This document shows, piece by piece, positions 42,474 to 52,084 of a stretch of DNA of 64,000 nucleotides. A program made the translations under genes and the position numbers. Each line of letters opens with the position of its first letter. The stretch's first letter is position 1. This stretch comes from Bordetella genomosp. 10 (GTDB taxonomy: Bacteria > Pseudomonadota > Gammaproteobacteria > Burkholderiales > Burkholderiaceae_B), in assembly GCF_002261225.1 (NCBI RefSeq), contig NZ_NEVM01000002.1, positions 1,116,001 to 1,180,000 of the forward strand, given 5' to 3'. Under the pieces are notes generated by a model. It made no database searches, was not told the origin of the DNA, and saw only the letters and a program-made list of their open reading frames with translations.

Positions 42474-43454
42474 ATGAAACTGCAAACGCTCCTCACCGCC
42501 GCCGGCATCGCCACCCTCTGCATGGCCGCCGTTCCGGCATCCGCCGCCGATGCCTATCCGTCCAAACCCATCACGCTGGTGGTCCCGTTCCCGCCGGGCG
42601 GGGCCACCGATGTGGTCGGCCGCGTGGTGGCCCAGGGCCTGGGCAAGCAACTGGGCCAGACCGTGATCGTGGAGAATCGCGCCGGCGCCGGCACGGCGAT
42701 CGGGGCGTCCTACGTCGCGCGGTCCGCCCCGGACGGCTATACCCTGATGGTCAGCTCGGGGACGACGTTCACCATCAATCCGGCGGTGCGCAGCGACTTG
42801 CCCTACGACCCGATCAAGAGCTTCCAGCCCATCGGCATCGTCGCGCGGACCGGCCTGATCCTGATCGCCAACGCCAAGGTGCCGGTGCATGACGTCGCGT
42901 CCTTCCTCGCCTATGCGAAGGACCCCGCGCATCCCGCTACGCCGTATGGATCCTTCGGCACCGGCTCGACGGCCAATTTCGTGGGCGAGGCGTTCGCGGC
43001 GGCGGCCGGCATCAAGCTGACGCACGTGCCGTACAAGGGCAGTTCGCCGGCCATGGCGGACCTGATCGGCGGCCAGATTCCGTTCTCCGTGGACACGGTG
43101 GCCGCGGCGCTGCCGCAACTCAAGAGCGGCAAGATCAAGGCGGTCGCCATCTCCAGCCCGGCGCGCTCCAGCTTCCTGCCCGACGTGCCCACGTTCGCGG
43201 ACCAGGGCTATCCCCAGATCGCGATGGATACCTGGTTGATGCTGGTGGCCCCGCACGGCCTTCCGGTCGACATACGGACCCGGCTGGAGAAGGCGCTGGC
43301 CGCCGTCGTGGCGGACCCGGAGGCCCGCAAGAGCCTGGAGGCGCAGGGTTTCGAGGTGAATTTCCAGGACGCCGCCGCGAGCTCGGCCCTGATCGCCAAG
43401 GAATTGCCGCAGATGCGCGAGATTGCGCAGCGGGCCAACATCAAAGTGGAATAG
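42474..43454 (+). CDS. Bug-family periplasmic solute receptor
   Basis: The 326-residue precursor has a signal peptide to A-S-A. The mature part starts Y-P-S-K-P-I-T-L-V-V-P-F-P-P-G-G-A-T-D, the full Bug consensus. Further landmarks are V-E-N-R-A-G-A-G, D-G-Y-T-L and V-P-Y-K-G-S-S-P-A. It likely binds a carboxylate or amide for uptake or sensing. The following amidase gene, 95 bases on in the same direction, suggests an amide ligand. Confidence 0.93.
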   Translation: MKLQTLLTAAGIATLCMAAVPASAADAYPSKPITLVVPFPPGGATDVVGRVVAQGLGKQLGQTVIVENRAGAGTAIGASYVARSAPDGYTLMVSSGTTFTINPAVRSDLPYDPIKSFQPIGIVARTGLILIANAKVPVHDVASFLAYAKDPAHPATPYGSFGTGSTANFVGEAFAAAAGIKLTHVPYKGSSPAMADLIGGQIPFSVDTVAAALPQLKSGKIKAVAISSPARSSFLPDVPTFADQGYPQIAMDTWLMLVAPHGLPVDIRTRLEKALAAVVADPEARKSLEAQGFEVNFQDAAASSALIAKELPQMREIAQRANIKVE

Positions 43455-43549
43455 CACGGTGCGCGTGGGATTCCATTCCCGTATGCTGGCTGTCCTGAAT
43501 CCTGAACACCCGCCGCGCCGAACAACCCGAACCCAATAACGAGACGACG

Positions 43550-45079
43550 ATGCCTACTCAAAATTCCCTGGTTTCCCTGGACGCGGTCGAACTGCGGCGG
43601 CTGATCGGCGCGCGGCAGCTTTCGCCGGTCGAACTGCTCGATGCGTGCATCGAGCGGATCACGGAAATCAATCCCCACGTCAATGCGATCACCGCAACCG
43701 CCTTCGACCGCGCCCGCGCCGAGGCCCGCGCGGCCGAGCAGGCCGTCATGCGCGGCGAGGCGCTGGGCCTGCTGCATGGCCTGCCGCTGGGGGTCAAGGA
43801 CCTGGAGCCGACGGCGGGTCTCCTGACCACCTTCGGTTCGGAAATCTATCGCGGCAACGTGCCGGACCGGGACGTCGAACTGGTGGCGCGCCTGCGGCGC
43901 GCGGGCGCCATCGTCACGGCCAAGACCAACGTGCCGGAAATGGGCGCGGGCGCGAACTCGCGCAACACGGTATGGGGCGCCACCGGCAATCCCTTCAATC
44001 CCAACCTGAACGCGGGCGGATCGTCCGGCGGTTCGGCCGCGGCCCTGGCCTGCGACATGCTGCCCGTCTGCACGGGATCGGATACCGGCGGCTCGCTGCG
44101 CATCCCCGCCGCGAAATGCGGCGTGGTCGGTTTCCGCCCGTCGCCCGGCGTCGTGCCCAGCGTGCGCAAGCTCCTGGGCTGGACGCCGATCTCGGTGGTC
44201 GGCCCGATGGGGCGCACGGTGGCGGACACCTGCCTGCAACTGGCGGCCAGCGCTGGCATGGACGCCGGCGATCCCCTGAGCTATCCGCTCGATCCCTTGT
44301 CCTTCCTGGAACCGGGCAGGACCGATCTCGGCCGGCTGCGCGTGGCCTATACCGAGGACTTCGGCGTCTGCGCCGTCGATAACGGCATACGCGCCGCCTT
44401 CCGCGAGAAGATCGCCGCCATGCGCCACCTGTTCGCCGCCTGCGACGAGGTGGCGTTCGATATGGACGACGCGCATCGCTGCTTCGACGTGCTGCGCGCC
44501 GAGGCCTTCGTCGCCGGCATGCGCGAGGCCTATGAAAAGGATCCCGCCAGCCTGGGGCCGAACACCCGCACCAACTATGAGATGGGCGCCGCCATGAGCC
44601 TGAAGGACAGCGCCTGGGGCCAGGCGGCGCAGACCCGGCTGATCAAGCAGTTCCAGCGCGTCTATGCCGACTACGACCTGGTCCTGTCGCCGACCACGCC
44701 GGTTTCTCCCTTCCCGTGGACCACGCTGTACGCCGACACCATCAACGGCGAGAAGCAGGAGAACTATTACCGCTGGCTGGCGCTGACCTACGTCATCACG
44801 CTGACCACGCATCCGGCCATTTCCGTGCCCTGCGGCCGCGATGGCCAGGGCATGCCTTTCGGCTTGCAGGTGGTGGGCCGCTTCCGCGGCGATCACGAGC
44901 TGCTGGGCGCCGCGCGTGCGATGGAGCAGGCTTTCGCCGCGGTGCCCGCGCTGGCGCGTCCGCGGCCGGACCTGTCGGCCTTGGTGAAGTCGAAGGCCGA
45001 GCCGGCATTGACCTCCATCGTCACCACGCCGCCCATCCTGGACGGGCAGGGCGGCGGCGCGGCCACGTCGGCGGTCTGA
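43550..45079 (+). CDS. Amidase (amidase-signature family)
   Basis: A 509-residue enzyme with the Lys of the triad in L-G-V-K-D-L-E-P-T. The signature segment is A-G-G-S-S-G-G-S-A-A-A-L-A, and G-S-D-T-G-G-S-L-R-I-P-A holds the cis-Ser. It hydrolyses a carboxamide; the precise substrate is unknown. AACGAGACGACG precedes ATG 43550 without a strong ribosome-binding site. Of the two amidases in the window this is the longer; the other is at 23884-25203. Paired with the preceding Bug gene. Confidence 0.92.
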   Translation: MPTQNSLVSLDAVELRRLIGARQLSPVELLDACIERITEINPHVNAITATAFDRARAEARAAEQAVMRGEALGLLHGLPLGVKDLEPTAGLLTTFGSEIYRGNVPDRDVELVARLRRAGAIVTAKTNVPEMGAGANSRNTVWGATGNPFNPNLNAGGSSGGSAAALACDMLPVCTGSDTGGSLRIPAAKCGVVGFRPSPGVVPSVRKLLGWTPISVVGPMGRTVADTCLQLAASAGMDAGDPLSYPLDPLSFLEPGRTDLGRLRVAYTEDFGVCAVDNGIRAAFREKIAAMRHLFAACDEVAFDMDDAHRCFDVLRAEAFVAGMREAYEKDPASLGPNTRTNYEMGAAMSLKDSAWGQAAQTRLIKQFQRVYADYDLVLSPTTPVSPFPWTTLYADTINGEKQENYYRWLALTYVITLTTHPAISVPCGRDGQGMPFGLQVVGRFRGDHELLGAARAMEQAFAAVPALARPRPDLSALVKSKAEPALTSIVTTPPILDGQGGGAATSAV

Positions 45080-45404
45080 CGCGGGCAATGCGACAAGGCA
45101 TGTCCTTATGTCATCTTCTTATGTCATCTTCGGAGAAAATAAGAATATCGCGACATGATCGTTCGCCTCGTCCGCGCGAGGCGCTAGCATGGCCTATCTT
45201 TCGATGAGCCCCATGCCATGAGACATGCCTTCCTTTCCTCCCGCTTGCCCATGAACCTGGCCGCGCAAGGCCTCGCGCGCGTGCGCCAGCACGCGGCACT
45301 GGCCGCCTCCGAGCGCCGCCGTCGCAGGACGCCCCCCATGGACGTATCGGTCGACCGCATGCTGGCGGTTTCGGCCGGGTACTTCTTTGCCGGAGCTTCC
45401 CAAA
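45080..45404. other. Gene-poor interval with a 13-base tandem repeat
   Basis: CTTATGTCATCTT is repeated exactly at 45105-45117 and 45118-45130, just after the amidase. Beyond it lies only a 68-codon ORF (45218-45424) with basic composition and no recognisable domain. I see no convincing gene here; it may be degraded DNA. Confidence 0.5.
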
Positions 45405-45433
45405 GCAAAAACGCCGCCTTGTAAGGCGGCGTT
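45405..45433 (-). terminator. Intrinsic terminator of the ThDP-enzyme gene
   Basis: AACGCCGCCTT (45410-45420) and AAGGCGGCGTT (45423-45433) form a long GC-rich stem. On the minus strand TTTTTGC follows the stem, giving a T-run. It lies 18 bases after the stop of the ThDP gene. Confidence 0.8.
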
Positions 45434-45451
45434 GGCCGGACTACGGACCGG

Positions 45452-47116
45452 TCAATTCACTCCATGATCCCGCGCATGCGATTGCGCGCGCGGATCCAGC
45501 CGGCAGTGCAGGATGGCCGGCTTGCCCGAGGCCAGGGCGCGCTCGAAGGCTGGCGCGAATTCAGTGGTGGTCGCCACCCGCTCGCCATGGCCGCCGAAGG
45601 CGATGGCCATGGCCGCGAAATCGGGATTGGCCAGCCGCGTCGCCACGACCCTGCCGGGATAATCGCGTTCCTGGTGCATGCGGATGGTGCCGTACTGGCC
45701 GTTGTCCACCACCACCACGATGATGGGCGCGTCATATTGAACGGCGGTGGCGAATTCCTGGCCGTTCATGAGAAAGCAGCCATCCCCCGCGAATGCCACG
45801 ACCACGCTGTCGGGCCGCTGGCGCTTGGCCATCACCGCGGCCGGAACGCCATAGCCCATGGAGCCGCTGGTGGGCGCCAACTGCGTGCCGTAGCGGTGGA
45901 AGCGGTGATGGCGATGCAGCCAGCCCGCATAGTTGCCGGCGCCGTTGCAGATGATGGCGTCCTTGGGCAGGCGGTCGCGCAGCCAGGTGACCGCTTCGCC
46001 ATATTGGAAGTCCCCGGGCAGCGTGCGCGCCGTATCGGTCCAGGCGAGATATTCGGCATGCGCGGCGGACGCCGAGCCGGCCCAGGCCGGCGCCGCCGGC
46101 ACGGACAGGTTCTCCAGCGCGGCGCTGAAGGCCTTGGGACTGGCCTGGATGGCCAGCGTGGGCTGGTAGACGCGTCCCAATTCTTCAGATCCGGGATGCA
46201 CGTGCACCAGCTTCTGCCGCGGCACGGGCACGTCCAGCAAGGTATAGGACGAGGACGGCATTTCGGACAGGCGCCCGCCCACCAGCAGGATCAGGTCGGC
46301 GTCGGCCACGCGCGCCTTCAGCTTGGCGTCCGGGCCGATGCCCAGGTCGCCCGCGTAGTTCGGATGATCGGCATCCATCAGCGAGGCGCGGCGGAAGGAC
46401 GTCGCCACGGGTAATTGCGCGCGTTCGGCGAAGCGGGCGAACGCCGCGCAGGCCGCCTCGTCCCAACCCGATCCGCCCAGGATGGCGATGGGCTTGCGGG
46501 CATCGGCCAGCAGGGCGGACAAGCGCGCCAGGTCGGCGGGGGCGGGCCAGGCCTCGGCGGCCTCCACGCGCGGCGCGTCCGGCACGCGGCAGGTCTCGAC
46601 CAGCATGTCCTCCGGCAGCGCGATCACCACCGGGCCCGGGCGGCCCTGCATGGCGACGCGGAAGGCGCGCGCCACGAGTTCCGGCACGCGGGCCGCGCTG
46701 TCGATCTCCACCACCCACTTGGCGATGCCGCCGAAGAACGCGCGGTAGTCCACTTCCTGGAAGGCTTCGCGTTCGCGCATGGAGCGGTCGACCTGGCCGA
46801 TGAAAAGAATCATCGGCGTCGAGTCCTGCATGGCGATGTGCACGCCGTGGCTGGCATTGGTGGCGCCGGGACCGCGCGTGACGAAGCACACGCCGGGCCG
46901 TCCGGTCAACTTGCCGTAGGCCTCCGCCATGATCGCCGCGCCGCCTTCGTTGCGGCAGGAAATGACCTCGACGCCGCTGTCATAGAGCGCGTCGAGCGCG
47001 GCCAGATAGCTTTCGCCGGGCACGCAGGTCAGGCGTTCCACGCCCTGGATGCGCAGTTGGTCGATAAGGATCTGGCCGCCGTTGCGTTCGGGGCAGGAGG
47101 AGAGATCAGCGGTCAT
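45452..47116 (-). CDS. Thiamine-diphosphate-dependent enzyme, acetolactate-synthase-like
   Basis: The 554-residue protein has the three-domain ThDP fold. The N-terminal PYR domain holds the catalytic Glu in C-R-N-E-G-G-A-A-I-M-A. The central domain reads K-P-I-A-I-L-G-G-S-G, and the C-terminal PP domain has the ThDP motif G-D-G-C-F-L-M-N-G followed later by D-N-G-Q-Y-G. No regulatory subunit gene lies nearby, so a catabolic carboligase or decarboxylase is as likely as acetolactate synthesis. The upstream divergent GntR gene points to regulated catabolism. Confidence 0.9.
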   Translation of the reverse strand: MTADLSSCPERNGGQILIDQLRIQGVERLTCVPGESYLAALDALYDSGVEVISCRNEGGAAIMAEAYGKLTGRPGVCFVTRGPGATNASHGVHIAMQDSTPMILFIGQVDRSMREREAFQEVDYRAFFGGIAKWVVEIDSAARVPELVARAFRVAMQGRPGPVVIALPEDMLVETCRVPDAPRVEAAEAWPAPADLARLSALLADARKPIAILGGSGWDEAACAAFARFAERAQLPVATSFRRASLMDADHPNYAGDLGIGPDAKLKARVADADLILLVGGRLSEMPSSSYTLLDVPVPRQKLVHVHPGSEELGRVYQPTLAIQASPKAFSAALENLSVPAAPAWAGSASAAHAEYLAWTDTARTLPGDFQYGEAVTWLRDRLPKDAIICNGAGNYAGWLHRHHRFHRYGTQLAPTSGSMGYGVPAAVMAKRQRPDSVVVAFAGDGCFLMNGQEFATAVQYDAPIIVVVVDNGQYGTIRMHQERDYPGRVVATRLANPDFAAMAIAFGGHGERVATTTEFAPAFERALASGKPAILHCRLDPRAQSHARDHGVN

Positions 47117-47499
47117 GGATGAGCGTCTCGTGTGGGGGCCGGATGCAAGAAAACCTGCCCGTGGTGAAGGAAATCCGAGGGGAATGGAGCATAACACTTG
47201 ACTGCATACAGAACAATAATCATCATGTGTATACGGTGTAAGATACAGGAATCACCGATCGATTCGGGATCCTTGCCGCTCGCGCGCTCCGGGGGACATG
47301 TCGCCGTGTCCGGGGAAGCGGGGCGGCCGGCCGACCACGGAGAAAGGATGTGCGCCAAGGCGCTGGCGATGCGGACGGATATCATGTACAACCCGCGGCG
47401 GGAACGTCGGCGGGGGCTCGGAGCGCGCGCCATGACCAAGCGTCGTTCCGGGGCGCAATCCGTCCAGCGCATGGATGGGCGGAAGATCGGTACCTTTTC
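47117..47499. promoter_or_regulatory. Divergent promoter region of ThDP enzyme and GntR gene
   Basis: A 383-base gap with an AT-rich patch at 47190-47250. It holds GTGTATAC at 47227-47234 and related CTGCATACAG at 47202-47211. GTATAC-type sites are frequent operators of GntR/FadR regulators (TTGTATACAA consensus). The downstream half of the gap (47260-47499) has no recognisable gene. Confidence 0.4.
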
Positions 47500-48237
47500 A
47501 TGACAGCATCATCCTCGGCCGTCCAGGCCAACATCTACGAACGCATCAAGGCGATGGCCACGACCTACCGCCTGCGTCCGGGCGAACGCATCAACGAAGT
47601 CGAGTTGGCGCGCCAACTGGGCGTATCCCGCACGCCGGTGCGCGAGGCGTTGGCGCGGGTGGCGGCCGAGGGCTTCCTGACCGCGACGCCGGCGCGCGGC
47701 TTTACCGTGCGGGCGCTGGACGCCCAGCACCTCCTGGCACTTTACGAATACCGCGCGACGGTGGAACTGGGCGTCGTGCGCCTGGTCTGCCAGCGCGCCA
47801 GCGACGAGGACCTGGCCGCATTGGCGGCCTTCGTCGAGGAAAGCCGCGACGAGCCCGAGACGGATGCCCAGGCCATCGGCCTGCTGTGGCGCGACGAGGC
47901 TTTCCACGAGCGGTTGGCCACGTTGGCCGGCAACGCCGAATTCCTGCGTTCGGTGCGCTCCATCAATGAACGCATCCGCTTTGCGCGCTGGATGGACCTG
48001 CGCGCCCGCCGCGACCACACCCGCAACGACCATCCGGAAATCGTGCGCGCCTTGCAGGGCAGGGATCTCGCGCGGGTGCAGGCCTTGATGACGGCGCACA
48101 TCGACCATCACCTCGACCACGTGATCGACCTGACCCGGCGCAGCTACGCCGAAATCTACATGGGCAACGCCTTGGCGGACTACGCCGAGGCGCGCCTGGC
48201 CGGCGAGATGACGCCGGCCGATCTCAAGCCTGCCTGA
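47500..48237 (+). CDS. GntR-family regulator, FCD subgroup
   Basis: ATG 47500 begins a 245-residue protein. It has a winged helix (residues about 8-75; I-N-E-V-E-L-A-R-Q-L-G-V-S-R-T-P-V-R-E-A-L) and an FCD effector domain with D-E-A-F-H-E-R-L and H-I-D-H-H-L-D-H metal-site residues. It likely controls the divergent ThDP gene and perhaps the aminotransferase gene 56 bases downstream. An in-frame codon at 47350 would add 50 residues unlike the family and is rejected. Confidence 0.92.
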   Translation: MTASSSAVQANIYERIKAMATTYRLRPGERINEVELARQLGVSRTPVREALARVAAEGFLTATPARGFTVRALDAQHLLALYEYRATVELGVVRLVCQRASDEDLAALAAFVEESRDEPETDAQAIGLLWRDEAFHERLATLAGNAEFLRSVRSINERIRFARWMDLRARRDHTRNDHPEIVRALQGRDLARVQALMTAHIDHHLDHVIDLTRRSYAEIYMGNALADYAEARLAGEMTPADLKPA

Positions 48238-48293
48238 ACCCTCATCCGAACAGCCAACCCCAATAGCCAACCCTTTTGAAGGCCATCGTCTCC

Positions 48294-49529
48294 ATGTCCA
48301 CGTCCGAAGTTCTTGCTCCCGCCACCCCGCTGCGCCGCGCCCGCCGCATCGCCAACATCGAAGTTTCGGAAATCCTGCGCATCGGCGCGCGCGCCGCGCA
48401 ACTCAAGCGCGAAGGCCGCGACGTCATCGTGCTGGGCGCGGGCGAGCCGGATTTCGATACGCCGGAAAACGTCAAGGCCGCGGCCGTGCGCGCCATCGAG
48501 GCCGGCGAAACCAAGTACACGCTGCTGGACGGCACGCTGGCGCTGAAGCAGGCCATCGTCGGCAAGTTCAAGCGCGAGAACGGCCTGACCTTCGGCGTCG
48601 ACCAGATCACCGTGGGCGCCGGCGCCAAGCAGGTGCTGCATAACGCATTGATGGCCACCCTGGACGAGGGCGACGAGGTGATCGTCGTCACGCCGTACTG
48701 GACCTCCTACGCCGACATGATCACCCTGGCCGGCGGCGTCACGGTGCAGGTGCCCGGGCGCGAGGAAAACGGTTTTCTGCTGGATCCGGCCGACCTGGAA
48801 GCCGCCATCACGCCGCGCACGCGCTGGCTGATGTTGAACTCGCCGTCCAACCCCTCGGGCGCGGCCTACGACGAAGCGCGCCTGCGCGCCATCGCCCAGG
48901 TGCTGCTGCGCCATCCGCACGTCTGGCTGCTGTCGGACGACATCTACGAACACCTGATCTACGACGGCTTCGAATTCAAGACCATGGCGCAGATCGAGCC
49001 GCGCCTGGCCGATCGCACGCTGACGGTCAACGGGCTGTCCAAGGCCTACGCGATGACGGGATGGCGCCTGGGCTACGCCGGGGGGCCGCGCGAGCTGATC
49101 GCGGCCATGGCCGTGGTGCAGAGCCAGAGCACCTCCAATCCCTGCTCGATCTCGCAGGCCGCCGCCATCGAGGCGCTGAACGGCCCGCAGGACGTGCTGG
49201 AAGAGCGCCGCGCGTCCTTCCTGCGCCGCCGCGACCTGGTGGTGGCCGCGCTCAATGCCATCGAGGGCATCCGCTGCCGCCGGCCCGAGGGCGCGTTCTA
49301 TACCTTCGCCAGTTGCGCGGGCGTGCTGGGCAAGACCACGCCGGACGGCAAGGTGCTGGAGACGGACGCGGATTTCTGCGCGTATCTGCTCGACGCGCAT
49401 GACGTGGCCGTCGTCCCGGGCACCGTCTTCGGCCTGGCCCCGTACTTCCGCATCAGCTACGCGACCTCGGAAGCGCAGTTGAAGACGGCGATGGCGCGCA
49501 TCGCCGCCGCGGTGAAGGCGCTGCGCTGA
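48294..49529 (+). CDS. Class I aminotransferase, aspartate-aminotransferase-like
   Basis: The 411-residue PLP enzyme has G-A-G-E-P-D-F-D-T-P at the start and N-S-P-S-N-P-S-G in the core. The PLP lysine is K250 in N-G-L-S-K-A-Y-A-M-T-G-W-R. The substrate-carboxylate Arg lies in Y-F-R-I-S-Y-A-T. The fold type I subgroup I-gamma includes aspartate and prephenate aminotransferases, so it moves amino groups between amino and 2-oxo acids. It follows the GntR gene and could work with the ThDP enzyme on 2-oxo acids. Confidence 0.9.
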   Translation: MSTSEVLAPATPLRRARRIANIEVSEILRIGARAAQLKREGRDVIVLGAGEPDFDTPENVKAAAVRAIEAGETKYTLLDGTLALKQAIVGKFKRENGLTFGVDQITVGAGAKQVLHNALMATLDEGDEVIVVTPYWTSYADMITLAGGVTVQVPGREENGFLLDPADLEAAITPRTRWLMLNSPSNPSGAAYDEARLRAIAQVLLRHPHVWLLSDDIYEHLIYDGFEFKTMAQIEPRLADRTLTVNGLSKAYAMTGWRLGYAGGPRELIAAMAVVQSQSTSNPCSISQAAAIEALNGPQDVLEERRASFLRRRDLVVAALNAIEGIRCRRPEGAFYTFASCAGVLGKTTPDGKVLETDADFCAYLLDAHDVAVVPGTVFGLAPYFRISYATSEAQLKTAMARIAAAVKALR

Positions 49530-49532
49530 CGA

Positions 49533-49564
49533 ACAGGCGCCGGGCGGGCTCGCCCGGCGCCTGT
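49533..49564. terminator. Strong stem-loop between convergent aminotransferase and SH3-domain genes
   Basis: ACAGGCGCCGGGCG and CGCCCGGCGCCTGT form a perfect 14-base stem with a 4-base loop. It lies 3 bases after the aminotransferase stop and 8 bases before the convergent gene's stop, so it can serve both directions. T-runs are short. Confidence 0.65.
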
Positions 49565-49572
49565 CCCATCTT

Positions 49573-49953
49573 TCAGTTGCCGGGTCCCAGGGTGCCCGTT
49601 TCGCGCAGTTCGGTTTCCCTGACCCAGCCGGTATAGTCGTCGCCGCTCTTGGAGACGTACATGACCTGCATCCATTCCTTGTAGGGCTTGTACACGACCA
49701 CGCGGTCGCCGCGCACGATGAAAGGCTGGCCGGCGGCACATTGCTCGTCGGGCGCGCTGCGCAGGTAGACCCGCTTCGATGGCGCCTCCGGTTCGGCCGT
49801 CGCGGAGAGGGGCGGGCGGAAGTTGTCGTCCGGGCCGGAGAGCTTGTCGTTCAACTGCTCGCAGTGCGCGTCCGCCCAGGCGGGCAGGGCAGCCAGGCCG
49901 CAGACGGCCGCCCCGGCGAGTAGCGAGAGCTTGATGAAATGGCGGAGAGGCAT
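49573..49953 (-). CDS. Secreted SH3-domain protein
   Basis: This 126-residue protein has a signal peptide (M-P-L-R-H-F-I-K-L-S-L-L-A-G to A-W-A). A bacterial SH3-like domain (about residues 58-120) follows with R-V-Y-L-R-S-A-P, G-D-R-V-V-V-Y and G-W-V-R-E-T-E-L. The Cys residues in H-C-E-Q-L and E-Q-C-A-A could make a disulfide. Such proteins bind peptidoglycan or envelope peptides; the role here is unknown. It is a single-gene unit. Confidence 0.8.
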   Translation of the reverse strand: MPLRHFIKLSLLAGAAVCGLAALPAWADAHCEQLNDKLSGPDDNFRPPLSATAEPEAPSKRVYLRSAPDEQCAAGQPFIVRGDRVVVYKPYKEWMQVMYVSKSGDDYTGWVRETELRETGTLGPGN

Positions 49954-50094
49954 CGAGGCTTCCTGTGATGAGACGCGGCTACCTTACACGATCCGGCCCG
50001 CGGCTTGCGGAAGCGCCCGTTCTTCCCTAAGCCCTTTTCTCCGTAAATCGGCAGGCCGCGCCGCCGGGGAGGGCGGCGCGCCTCGGGCCTGCCG

Positions 50095-51078
50095 TCAATC
50101 CAGTTGCAGGTGCGCTTCGCTGACGACCTTCTTCCATTTGTCGATTTCGGCGCGGCGGAAGGTGTCCAGCTCCGCGGGCGTGGAGCCGACCAGTTCGGCG
50201 CCCATGTCGGTCAATTGCTTGGCGACGGCGGGATCCTTCAGCACCTGCGCCAAGGCCTGGGACACCTGGTTCACGATTTCGGGCGGCGTGCCGGCGGGCG
50301 CGAACACCGCGTTCCATTCATAGGACGAGTATCCCGGCACGCCGGATTCCGCGATGGTGGGCAGATCCGGGGCGGCGGCGGAGCGATGGTCGCCGCCGAC
50401 GGCGATCGCGCGCAGCTTGCCGCTCTGCACGTGCGTCCACGAGGACGCCATGCTGGCGAACATCACGGGCACCTGGCCGGACATCACGTCCACCATGGCG
50501 GGACCGCCGCCCTTGTAGGCGACGTGCTGCAGATGCGTGTGCGCTTCCATATTGAACAGTTCGCCGGCCAGATGCTGGGCCGAGCCCGGACCGGAAGAGG
50601 CGAAGTACACGTGTTCGCCTTCCTTGCTCTGGCCGAGCTTGATCAGGTCCTGCACGGTCTTGACCTGGAAGGACGGCGTGACGACCAGCACGTTGGGGAC
50701 GCGCAGCAGCAGCGACACGGGCGCGAAATCGCGCAGGGTGTCGAACATCATCTTGCTGTGCAGGGCGGGGTTCTGGCCATGGTTGGAGGCGTCCAGCATC
50801 AGCGTGTAGCCGTCCGGCGCCGCCTTGGCCACCACCGCGCCGCCTATCATCCCGCCCGCGCCGCCGCGGTTCTCGATGATGACGGGCTTGCCGAGGATGG
50901 CCGCCAGGCGCGGGCCGATCACGCGCGCCACCACGTCGACCGTGCCGCCGGGCGGATAGGTGACGACGAGGGTGATGGGACGCTCGGGATAGGCGGCCGA
51001 GGCGGTGGCGGCGGCGCCCGCCAGGGCGAATGCGCCCAGCCAGCGGCGCAGATGGGTCAGGGGCGTTTTGAATCGCAT
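50095..51078 (-). CDS. Bug-family periplasmic solute receptor
   Basis: The 327-residue precursor has a signal peptide to A-S-A and the Bug opening Y-P-E-R-P-I-T-L-V-V-T-Y-P-P-G-G-T-V-D. Further marks are I-E-N-R-G-G-A-G-G, D-G-Y-T-L-M-L, V-A-Y-K-G-G-G-P-A-M and D-L-P-T-I-A-E-S-G. Directly downstream of a LigI-like amidohydrolase gene in the same direction (130-base gap), so it probably binds a related lactone or dicarboxylate. ATG 51078 is preferred to a codon 15 bases earlier. Confidence 0.93.
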   Translation of the reverse strand: MRFKTPLTHLRRWLGAFALAGAAATASAAYPERPITLVVTYPPGGTVDVVARVIGPRLAAILGKPVIIENRGGAGGMIGGAVVAKAAPDGYTLMLDASNHGQNPALHSKMMFDTLRDFAPVSLLLRVPNVLVVTPSFQVKTVQDLIKLGQSKEGEHVYFASSGPGSAQHLAGELFNMEAHTHLQHVAYKGGGPAMVDVMSGQVPVMFASMASSWTHVQSGKLRAIAVGGDHRSAAAPDLPTIAESGVPGYSSYEWNAVFAPAGTPPEIVNQVSQALAQVLKDPAVAKQLTDMGAELVGSTPAELDTFRRAEIDKWKKVVSEAHLQLD

Positions 51079-51208
51079 GGGTGTCTCCTGCAATTGTCGG
51101 TATGGGTATCGGCTTGGGGCATCCGGGCGAGCCTGCCCGGCGTGGAAAAATCAGATCGTGGGTTGGTCGCGGGGAAGCGTTATCGGGGCATGCTGTCCGG
51201 AAAGGCCG

Positions 51209-52084
51209 TCATTGCAAGATATGGAATAGCCGCGCCGGCGTATCCACCAGCAGGACGCGCCGGACGACGGGGTCGTCGATCCAGTCTGCCAGCCAGCGCC
51301 GGGTGTCCGCGTAGGCGATATGCCGATGTTCCGTGTGCGGCCAGTCGCTGCCCCACACCAGCCGCTCCGGCGTGTAGGCATCCAGCAGGCGGCACGCGGC
51401 CTCCCGGCCCAGCGCGGACGCCTGTTCCGGCGGCCAATTGCGATAGGCGCCGGAAAGCTTCACCCAGACGCGGCCGGTCGCGGACTGCTGTATCAAATAC
51501 TGGAATCCGGGATCGTCGATGCCCAGCGCGGGATCCGGCCGTCCGAAATGATCGACGACGATGGCGCAGTCCGCCTGCAATAACGGCGGCAGGACCTCCG
51601 CCAGGCGCGCGGCGGGCAGGTGCACTTCCACATGCCAGCCCAGGGCCGTGACGCGCTCCAGCAGGCGGCGCCAGGGCGGGCTGTCGAGGGCGGGCGTTGG
51701 CCGGCCCATCAGGTTCAGCCGCATGCCGCGGACGCCGGCCTTGGCCATGTCGCGCAAGGCCTCGTCGGAGATATCGGTATCCACGACCACCACGCCCCGC
51801 AGGCGGTGGGGCTGCAGCGCCAGGGCGTCCAACAGATAGGAATTGTCCGTGCCGAGGAAGCTGGGTTGCACCAGCACGCCATGCGACATGCCGTTGGCGT
51901 CCAACTGGCCCAGATAGTCGTCCAGGCGGGCGTCGTAGTCGGGCGTATAGCGGCGGCCCGCGACCAGTCCCAACCCTTGTTCGAAGACGTGGGCATGCGT
52001 ATCGACCGCGGCGATCCGCGGCGCGGCGCCGGGATTGCCTGTGGGACCAGGGTGGGGCGTGGCGAGGGACAACGGTGTCTCCAT
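51209..52084 (-). CDS. Amidohydrolase, LigI/PDC-lactonase-like
   Basis: The 291-residue TIM-barrel hydrolase has V-D-T-H-A-H-V-F-E at its first strand, V-H-L-P-A and V-D-H-F-G-R-P on strands near residues 155-180, and V-W-G-S-D-W-P-H-T at the C-terminal end. This pattern fits the 2-pyrone-4,6-dicarboxylate lactonase subgroup of the amidohydrolase superfamily, which hydrolyses lactones in aromatic breakdown. Divergent from a LysR gene that presumably regulates it together with the downstream Bug gene. Confidence 0.88.
   Translation of the reverse strand: METPLSLATPHPGPTGNPGAAPRIAAVDTHAHVFEQGLGLVAGRRYTPDYDARLDDYLGQLDANGMSHGVLVQPSFLGTDNSYLLDALALQPHRLRGVVVVDTDISDEALRDMAKAGVRGMRLNLMGRPTPALDSPPWRRLLERVTALGWHVEVHLPAARLAEVLPPLLQADCAIVVDHFGRPDPALGIDDPGFQYLIQQSATGRVWVKLSGAYRNWPPEQASALGREAACRLLDAYTPERLVWGSDWPHTEHRHIAYADTRRWLADWIDDPVVRRVLLVDTPARLFHILQ

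Noticed and set aside
43208..45088. 626-codon open frame antisense to the Bug and amidase genes
   Set aside because: Product is His/Arg/Gly-rich without domains; typical GC-rich shadow.
45218..45424. 68-codon ORF in the gap before the ThDP gene
   Set aside because: Basic, no domain, runs into the terminator stem of the ThDP gene; too weak to call.
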